This document shows, piece after piece, positions 58,813 to 64,000 of a stretch of 64,000 bases of DNA. How positions within the stretch are numbered: the first letter of the stretch is position 1; every line of letters begins with the position of its first letter. The stretch comes from Candidatus Zixiibacteriota bacterium (GTDB taxonomy: Bacteria > Zixibacteria > MSB-5A5 > WJJR01). The stretch lies in the NCBI GenBank assembly GCA_036397555.1, contig DASWIS010000025.1:121885-185884 (forward strand). Direction: 5' to 3'. The notes under the pieces were generated by a model. It saw only the letters and a program-made list of their open reading frames with translations. It was not told the DNA's origin and made no database searches. A program made the position numbers and the translations under genes.

Positions 58813-59232
58813 TCATCCTTTCGAACGGTCCCGCCGACGACGGGACGTTGGAGTGAACTGTTGATCACGTCTCTTGATGCCGGGACGTGGTTTTCGTTCC
58901 GGAGCGCTCCGGACAGTTTCCGGTTTGACTTCGACCATCATGCAGCAGCCGGGAAAGCAGGAGGCGAGCTCGACGCAGACGCAACGGACGGTGTCGGGGT
59001 CGATTTCGTAGATTACGCGTTGGGCCTCTTTGCGGCGTCGGATCAGCTTCACCTGCGCCAACTGCTGCAAATGCCGTGTGATGGTCGGCTGACTAAGCCC
59101 AAACATGTCAACCACTTCACCGACCGTTCGCTGTCTGACCTCGAGCATCAGCATGATCTTCAGCCGTGTCGGGTCAGACAGCGCCTTTAGCGCCGGGGGT
59201 AAGTCTTCAGTCTGGGTTTTCCCTTGGGCCAT
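58813..59232 (-). CDS. ArsR-family metal-responsive transcriptional regulator
   Basis: A 139-residue winged-helix repressor. The ATG at 59232 has GAGG five bases upstream. DNA-binding helices are in TVGEVVDMFGLSQPTITRHLQQL (36-58, read in pieces) and the wing follows at LIRRRKEAQRVIYEI. After the wing comes a dense cysteine cluster: Cys84, 86, 92, 96 and 97 in VRCVCVELASCFPGCC, suggesting metal or redox sensing at the dimer interface. The C-terminal tail of about 35 residues is Arg/Lys-rich. It is monocistronic, with direct-repeat operator-like sequences upstream, and no transporter gene adjoins it. Confidence 0.85.
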   Translation of the reverse strand: MAQGKTQTEDLPPALKALSDPTRLKIMLMLEVRQRTVGEVVDMFGLSQPTITRHLQQLAQVKLIRRRKEAQRVIYEIDPDTVRCVCVELASCFPGCCMMVEVKPETVRSAPERKPRPGIKRRDQQFTPTSRRRRDRSKG

Positions 59233-59240
59233 TTCATCCT

Positions 59241-59270
59241 CGCATGTGTATATACGCATGTGACTATATA
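59241..59270 (-). promoter_or_regulatory. candidate ArsR operator/promoter region
   Basis: CGCATGTG occurs twice as a direct repeat (59241-59248 and 59255-59262) with TATATA-rich spacing and ACTATATA after it. The AT-rich imperfect dyad around TATATACGCATGTGACTATA fits an ArsR-type operator overlapping a promoter for autoregulation. Confidence 0.4.
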
Positions 59271-59333
59271 AAGTTCCCGCAAAAAGTCGCGCGTGGGCGC
59301 CGGCGGCGGGGGTATGGCCGGGAGAACCGGAAT

Positions 59334-60719
59334 CTATAGTTCGACGGTCTCGCCGAGGTGGGGCGCGTGCGCTGAAAAGCGACGCTCCGCCGACACGCGT
59401 TCGGCCATCGCCTGCGCGGGGCCGGGTTCGCCGTGGGTGATGTAAGTCAGGCGCGGGGCATCGGCGATCCCCTCCAGCCATTTCATCAGTTCCGCATAAT
59501 CGGCGTGGCCGGAGAAGCCGCCTAAGTCGATGACCTCGGCGCGGATTTCGTGCTCGTATCCGTGGAACCGCAGCGCGCGCTTGCCGTCGTGCAGGTCGCG
59601 TCCACGCGTGCCTTCGGCCTGAAAACCGGCGAGCGCGATGATGTTGCGCGGGTCGCCCCCCTGGTGGATCAGGTGATGGAGGATGCGTCCGCCGGTGAGC
59701 ATCCCGCTGGCCGAGATGATGATGCGCGGGCCGGGCATGTCATTGAGCTCGATCGACTCGTCGCGCGAGCGGATGTAACGGACATTGTCGCCGAAGAGGG
59801 CACAATCGGGGTCTTCCAGATCGCGCGCGGCGACCCGGTGCAGATCGGGAAAGTCGCAAAAAATCCTGGTCGCGTCGATCGCCATCGGGCTGTCGACATG
59901 GATCGGCAGCGCCGGCACCCGCTTCTGCTCCATCAGCACGCGCAGGCAATAGACCAACTGTTGCGCGCGTCCGACCGCAAACGCCGGAATCAGCAGTACG
60001 CCGCCCGACTCGGCGGTGCGTTTGCACAGAACCGCCAGTTCCTCGAAGGGGTCGACCGGCTCGTGAAGACGGTCGCCATAGGTCGACTCGAGCACCAGAT
60101 AGTCGCATGCCAGGGGCGGCTGCGGGTCGGGCAGAAGCGGCATGTCGTAGCGGCCGACATCGCCGCTGAAGTAGATCGTGCGCGTGTCGTCGCCATCGGT
60201 GACGGACAAGAGGATCGACCCGGCACCGAGGATGTGTCCGACCGGCCGCAGCCGGAAGGCGAAGCTCGGCGATAGGCGTGTCTCGACTCCGAATTCGACC
60301 GTGTGGAACAATCTCAGCACCGCCTCGACTTCGTCGGAGTCAAACAACGGCAGGGCCGGTTTGTGACGAGTCGCCTTCTTCTTATTGAGAAAGCGCGCGT
60401 CTTCTTCCTGCAGGTGTGCGGCATCCAGCAGCAGAATCTCGGCGAGACGTTGCGTGGGCGCTGAGCAGAAGATCCGACCGCGAAATCCCAGTTTGTACAA
60501 TCGCGGCAGATACGCCGTGTGGTCGGTGTGGGCGTGCGTGAGCACGATCCATTCGATCGCGGCCGGGTCGAACGCCGGCTTCGACCAGTTGCGTTCCCGC
60601 AGTTGCTTTTTGCCCTGAAAGATGCCGCAGTCGATCAGGAGCTTTCGTGCACCGGCCTGCACGAGGTACTTCGAACCGGTGACCGTCTGCGCGGCGCCGT
60701 GAAAGGTCAGGGAGATCAC
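59334..60719 (-). CDS. beta-CASP MBL-fold RNA-processing exonuclease/endonuclease-like protein
   Basis: A protein of about 461 residues of the CPSF73/YSH1-like beta-CASP family, metal-dependent RNA nucleases. The zinc-binding MBL motifs are HAHTDHTAYLP (62-72), PVGHILGAGSIL, FSGDVGRYD and, in the C-terminal part, GGFSGHADYAEL and YITHGEPGP. The beta-CASP insert lies between (about 200-390), with PAFAVGRAQQLV and ISASGMLTGGRI. I use the GTG at 60719 because VISLTFHGAAQTVTG is the usual start of the family. The frame continues upstream to 60923 with a low-complexity segment. It lies 101 bases before the arsR-like gene. Confidence 0.85.
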   Translation of the reverse strand: MISLTFHGAAQTVTGSKYLVQAGARKLLIDCGIFQGKKQLRERNWSKPAFDPAAIEWIVLTHAHTDHTAYLPRLYKLGFRGRIFCSAPTQRLAEILLLDAAHLQEEDARFLNKKKATRHKPALPLFDSDEVEAVLRLFHTVEFGVETRLSPSFAFRLRPVGHILGAGSILLSVTDGDDTRTIYFSGDVGRYDMPLLPDPQPPLACDYLVLESTYGDRLHEPVDPFEELAVLCKRTAESGGVLLIPAFAVGRAQQLVYCLRVLMEQKRVPALPIHVDSPMAIDATRIFCDFPDLHRVAARDLEDPDCALFGDNVRYIRSRDESIELNDMPGPRIIISASGMLTGGRILHHLIHQGGDPRNIIALAGFQAEGTRGRDLHDGKRALRFHGYEHEIRAEVIDLGGFSGHADYAELMKWLEGIADAPRLTYITHGEPGPAQAMAERVSAERRFSAHAPHLGETVEL

Positions 60720-60932
60720 GATGCCGTCTGAGTCCGTGACTGGCGGGTCATGCGATTCTGCATGATGAGTAAGAACGGGTGAGCTGGTCACGCGATCAAG
60801 CGGGTCCTGCCCGAGAAGTCTGGATCGACTGTGCGTACCCCTTTCCGTCACGTGCCCATTTTCGGGGATTAGGCGCGCCCGGCCGGAGGGGGTTTGGGTG
60901 GGGGGGCAACCATCTCCGAGCACTCTTGTCTC

Positions 60933-60961
60933 TGGACAATCAACGATCGGCGGAGTAGATT
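60933..60961 (+). promoter_or_regulatory. candidate sigma70-type promoter of rpmG
   Basis: TGGACA (60933-60938), a 17-base spacer and TAGATT (60956-60961) lie about 35 bases before the rpmG ATG. A GGAGG ribosome site follows at 60980-60984. Confidence 0.45.
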
Positions 60962-60994
60962 ACCTTACTGGAAATCGACGGAGGACTCGGACCG

Positions 60995-61162
60995 ATGGCA
61001 AAGACGCAACGTGAACTCATTAAGCTGGAAAGCACCGCGGGAACCGGCTACTTCTACGTGACATCCAAAAACAAGCGCACGGCCGAGGGCAAGCTCGAAC
61101 GGATGAAGTACGACCCCAAAGTCCGCAAGCACGTGCTCTTCAAAGAGAAGAACCTGCGCTAA
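60995..61162 (+). CDS. rpmG: 50S ribosomal protein L33
   Basis: A 55-residue basic ribosomal protein of the large subunit. The translation starts [19 protein letters not shown], then [20 protein letters not shown], and ends [16 protein letters not shown], matching the L33 pattern. It is the form without the four zinc-binding cysteines. The start ATG at 60995 has GGAGG 10 bases upstream. It is followed by a hairpin terminator and a tRNA-Lys gene, rather than the secE-nusG cluster that often follows. Confidence 0.95.
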   Translation: MAKTQRELIKLESTAGTGYFYVTSKNKRTAEGKLERMKYDPKVRKHVLFKEKNLR

Positions 61163-61186
61163 GGCGCACATACCAGTTTATTTGAC

Positions 61187-61219
61187 GAGGCCGCCGGAGA
61201 ATTGATCTTCGGCGGTCTT
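61187..61219 (+). terminator. terminator hairpin after rpmG
   Basis: GAGGCCGCCGGAGA (61187-61200), loop ATTGA, TCTTCGGCGGTCTT (61206-61219) form a 14-bp stem with a few G-T or mismatched pairs, followed by GCTCTTAG. It is about 25 bases after the rpmG stop. Confidence 0.55.
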
Positions 61220-61407
61220 GCTCTTAGATGCAGTGTCGTGCCACGCGCCTTTGGCGGGGCACACGCCCACCGAATGAGGGCGTATGACGGACTCCCGCGA
61301 GTCTGCCGATGCGCATTTCGGCATCGTGTGTCTGTCGCCGGCCTCGCCGTGTGCCATTTCCGGTTGACACCTTCGCCGCAATCTTGTCTCTTCGCAACAC
61401 CGGAGTC

Positions 61408-61480
<73 letters not shown>

Positions 61481-61509
61481 CACGACGCGGTAACATCCGG
61501 GGGGATGCC

Positions 61510-62421
61510 ATGACCAATCTGCCGATCAGCGATCTGATCCGAAACAGCTTCTCGCTCGCGTGGCGGTACAAGTACCTCTGGCTCTTCGGACTCTTCGCGG
61601 CGGGCGGCTCCGGGGGTCCGGGGCTGAACCTGGGCGGCGGCGATACGCCCCCCGATCCGGAGACCATCCGCGCCTGGCTTCTCGCGGCGATTGCCATGAT
61701 CCTGCTGGTCGGATTGGTTCTGGGGACCATTGTGCTGATCCTGCATGTCATCAGCAAGACCGGGCTCATCTACAACGTCTATCAGATCGATGCGGGAGGC
61801 GCGCACAGTCTTTCGGCCGGATGGGATTTCGCGCGCCGGCGTTTTTGGCCGATGATGGGGTTGACGCTGCTGCAGGTATGCGTCATTTTCTTCATCGTCT
61901 TCGTGCCGGTTCTCGCTGGTGCATTGATATTCGCGGCGAGCACACCGTTGGGAATCCTGGCATTCATGCTCATCATTCCGCTGTGCCTCGGCCTCGTCAT
62001 GGGAATTCTGGTGACCTGGACCTACGCTGAGCGGTTTCTGATTCTGGAGTCGCGCCGCGTGACCGAAGCGATCGCCGACGGTTGGTCGTTGCTGAAAACC
62101 GAGTGGCGCCCCTCGATCATCACATTTTTGGCGGAGATCGGCATCGTGATCGGCGCCATCATGGTTCTCTGGATCGTCGGATTGGTCACGGCGCTGCCGG
62201 CCATCGCGCTCTGGCCGGTATCGAAGCTCTTCGCAATCATTTATGGAGCGTTTATTCTGGTCCCGATCTTCGTCGTGTCGAGCGCATATCTCGGCACGTT
62301 CCGTTCGGCTTTGTGGACGCGTGTATTCCTGGCGTTGCGGGCTCCGGCCTATGCCGCTGCGCAGACGGCCGCGCCAGAGAATCTCGGCCCGGCGCAGCCA
62401 TCATCTCCGATGTTTGAGTGA
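61510..62421 (+). CDS. uncharacterised multi-pass membrane protein
   Basis: A 303-residue membrane protein beginning at the ATG at 61510 (MTNLPISDLIRNSFSLAW), 30 bases after tRNA-Lys. About six hydrophobic segments are visible. The first part holds a Gly-rich loop (GGSGGPGLNLGGGD) between helix 1 and 2. A conserved-looking amphipathic start (SFSLAWRYKYLWLFGLFAAGG) and AISLGWSLLKTEW-like segment resemble the membrane domain of the glycerophosphodiester phosphodiesterase/DUF975 type, so a permease-like core without an enzyme is likely. It is followed 27 bases later by a DUF502 gene. The function is unknown. Confidence 0.72.
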   Translation: MTNLPISDLIRNSFSLAWRYKYLWLFGLFAAGGSGGPGLNLGGGDTPPDPETIRAWLLAAIAMILLVGLVLGTIVLILHVISKTGLIYNVYQIDAGGAHSLSAGWDFARRRFWPMMGLTLLQVCVIFFIVFVPVLAGALIFAASTPLGILAFMLIIPLCLGLVMGILVTWTYAERFLILESRRVTEAIADGWSLLKTEWRPSIITFLAEIGIVIGAIMVLWIVGLVTALPAIALWPVSKLFAIIYGAFILVPIFVVSSAYLGTFRSALWTRVFLALRAPAYAAAQTAAPENLGPAQPSSPMFE

Positions 62422-62448
62422 CCCCACGCACGATTGACGTCTTCGCCC

Positions 62449-63135
62449 ATGGACCAACCCGACCCACCGATTCAAGACCCCCTCGCCCCGACGCAACCAT
62501 CAAGCGGGGGCTTCGGTCACTGGCTGCGGCGGGCGTTTTTCTCGGGCGTGTTGATCACGGTCCCGGTCATCGTCACGGGCTACGTGCTGTACTTTCTGTT
62601 TCGCCAGATTGACGGGATTCTCTCGCCGCTTATCCATCGTGTCTGGGGGCACACAATCCCCGGACTGGGACTGGCGGCGACCATCATCCTGATCCTCCTG
62701 GTCGGAGTCATCGGACGCAATGTCTTCGGGTCGCGCCTGGTCAGTCTCGGTGAGCGCCTGATTATTCGCACACCGATCGCCCGAACGATCTATGGCGCCG
62801 CCAGGCAGTTTGTCGAGGCGGTAACCTCCCCGGAGAAGCGACGGTTCAACCGAGTGGTATTGATCCAATACCCGCGACACGGTATGTTTTCGCTGGGGTT
62901 CGTCTCCGGACGGACCGACTACTCGGCCCAGGGGGCACCGGGGCGCGAGTTGGTGTCGGTGTTCGTTCCGTCGACACCGACTCCGGTGACCGGATTCGTA
63001 GTGATGTTGCCGCCGGAGGAGTTGATTTACTTGTCGCTGACGCCGGAGCAGGCGATCAAATACCTGGTCTCCGGTGGGCTGGCTGTTCCGGTGCGCATGA
63101 GCGGTTCGATCTCGGAGATTCCGCAGGAGAGCTAA
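62449..63135 (+). CDS. DUF502-family membrane protein
   Basis: A protein of about 228 residues. I use the ATG at 62449 (MDQPDPPIQ); a TTG at 62434 is the alternative. Two N-terminal helices (about 30-50, FSGVLITVPVIVTGYVLYFL, and 65-90, GLGLAATIILILLVGVIG) are followed by a conserved soluble domain with PIARTIYGAARQFVEAV, VVLIQYPRHGMFSLGFVSG and VFVPSTPTPVTGFVVMLP. That domain defines DUF502, whose role is unknown. The gene precedes the EIIA-CBS gene by 5 bases and is probably cotranscribed. Confidence 0.88.
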   Translation: MDQPDPPIQDPLAPTQPSSGGFGHWLRRAFFSGVLITVPVIVTGYVLYFLFRQIDGILSPLIHRVWGHTIPGLGLAATIILILLVGVIGRNVFGSRLVSLGERLIIRTPIARTIYGAARQFVEAVTSPEKRRFNRVVLIQYPRHGMFSLGFVSGRTDYSAQGAPGRELVSVFVPSTPTPVTGFVVMLPPEELIYLSLTPEQAIKYLVSGGLAVPVRMSGSISEIPQES

Positions 63136-63140
63136 GACAC

Positions 63141-64000
63141 ATGCGATTGGCCGCATTACTGGATACGGCACTGGTACAGCCGAATCTGAAATCGGAGTCC
63201 AAGACCGGTGCGATCTCGGAGCTGATGGACCTGGTCACCGGCAAGCATCCGCGCATGGACCGCGCCGGAGTGTTGGGGTCGATCGCCGAACGCGAAGAGA
63301 TCGAAAACACGTCATTTGGCCGCTGCTTCGCCTTTCCGCATGCGCGCACCGATCTGGCCAAGGAAATGCACGTTGCCGTCGGCATCTCCAAACGAGGCAT
63401 TCGGGCACCGACCCCGGATGGACGCCCGCTGCACGTCGTCTGCCTGCTATTGACTCCGCGCAACATCGCTCAGCTTTATTTGCAGACGCTGTCGGGATTC
63501 GCGTCGCTCGCACGCGAGGAAGCTGCACTGCCGAAATTGATCGCGGCGCCGACGGCCGAAGAAGTCGTCCGCGTGATCTGGGAGTCGGGGATTACCGTAC
63601 GCAAACATCTGACCGTGCGCGACATCATGCACCGCGACGTCGTCACGGTCTCGCCCGATGACTCGCTCAAGGATGTTGCCAACAAACTCTATCGATACCG
63701 GGTCTCAGGAATGCCGGTGGTCGACGAAGAGGGCCGGCCGGTCGGCATGATTTCCGAACGGCACTTGATCAAAGCCGCGCTTCCCGATTACGAGACACTC
63801 ATCCAAAACCTGCAACTCTCCCCCGATGCGGAACCATTCGACGATCTGCTGCGCCGTGAAGACGAAATACGTGTCAAAGACCTGATGACCACTCGTCTGT
63901 TCACGACGACCGAAGATACCGCCATCGTCGAAGTCGCCGCGCAGATGCTCTTCCGCAACATCCGCCGCATTCCGGTTGTCGCCGACGAAAAACTGATCGG
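63141..64000 (+). CDS. PTS EIIA-type domain fused to CBS pair (partial, continues past the right edge)
   Basis: The first 286 codons of a larger protein starting at the ATG at 63141. Residues 1-150 form a fructose/PtsN-type EIIA domain with the phosphorylatable His67 in FAFPHARTDLA. Residues about 158-285 form two CBS motifs, MHRDVVTVSPDDSLKDVAN with MPVVDEEGRPVGMI, and MTTRLFTTTEDTAIVEVAAQM with RRIPVV, which bind adenine nucleotides. Such EIIA-CBS proteins likely sense energy status and phosphorylation from HPr. The enzyme I and HPr genes are in this window (14536-12438). The gene is 5 bases downstream of the DUF502 gene. Confidence 0.85.
   Translation, partial: MRLAALLDTALVQPNLKSESKTGAISELMDLVTGKHPRMDRAGVLGSIAEREEIENTSFGRCFAFPHARTDLAKEMHVAVGISKRGIRAPTPDGRPLHVVCLLLTPRNIAQLYLQTLSGFASLAREEAALPKLIAAPTAEEVVRVIWESGITVRKHLTVRDIMHRDVVTVSPDDSLKDVANKLYRYRVSGMPVVDEEGRPVGMISERHLIKAALPDYETLIQNLQLSPDAEPFDDLLRREDEIRVKDLMTTRLFTTTEDTAIVEVAAQMLFRNIRRIPVVADEKLI

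Overview
The window reads as a chromosomal segment of a GC-rich, Gram-negative bacterium, probably from an uncultured lineage of the FCB group. A Zixibacteria-like organism is my best guess. The basis is a double-membrane gene set (ExbB/ExbD, FadL-type outer-membrane protein, lipoprotein-like proteins), a secreted FG-GAP/thrombospondin-3/dockerin-like protein, a split cytochrome b plus Rieske complex with a multiheme cytochrome c, and separate MacB-like permeases. The phylum is inferred from gene content and recalled family resemblance, not from any marker-gene search.

Layout. 1-4620 (minus): small membrane protein, TPR protein, membrane protein, ExbB-like and two ExbD-like subunits, a proton-driven energy-transducing operon running off the left edge. 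4755-8243 (minus): an exported protein with two RskA-C-like domains, histidine ammonia-lyase and a putative lipoprotein. 8305-11228 (minus): a tight four-gene operon of unrecognised membrane proteins in an alternating soluble/membrane pattern, the best candidate for an undescribed system. 11372-24417 (minus): a long housekeeping/signalling operon: RsbU-like phosphatase, tilS, hpt, ftsH, folP, cdaA, obg, dprA, HPr, enzyme I and a sugar-phosphate isomerase. 24499-28144 (minus): CPBP protease, histidine kinase and an unusual double-length ThyX. 28315-33429 (plus): M29 aminopeptidase, SGNH hydrolase, TrkA and TrkH. 33505-36312 (minus): an esterase-fold protein lacking its nucleophile serine and a FadL-family porin. 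36679-41553 (plus): uvrA, gcvT, comB. 41590-43233 (minus): a DNA methyltransferase fused to a putative Mrr-like nuclease domain. 43410-48420 (minus): Rieske/cytochrome b/octaheme cytochrome c operon with a good sigma70-type promoter. 48718-49902: tRNA-Ser, a 94-bp tandem repeat array and two GIY-YIG ORFs embedded in repeats. 49925-51910 (minus): the large secreted repeat protein. 52336-58663 (plus): membrane-fusion protein, three FtsX-type permeases and one ATPase. 58813-60719 (minus): ArsR regulator and beta-CASP nuclease. 60995 to the right edge (plus): rpmG, tRNA-Lys, two membrane proteins and an EIIA-CBS protein that continues beyond the window.

Links between regions. The PTS proteins (HPr, enzyme I, EIIA-CBS) suggest a regulatory phosphorelay, since no sugar permease is visible here. 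CdaA (c-di-AMP synthesis) and TrkA/TrkH (potassium uptake, a known c-di-AMP target process in other bacteria) occur in the same window. Two families of intergenic palindromic repeats punctuate the segment. No rRNA, CRISPR array, prophage or recognisable insertion sequence was seen.
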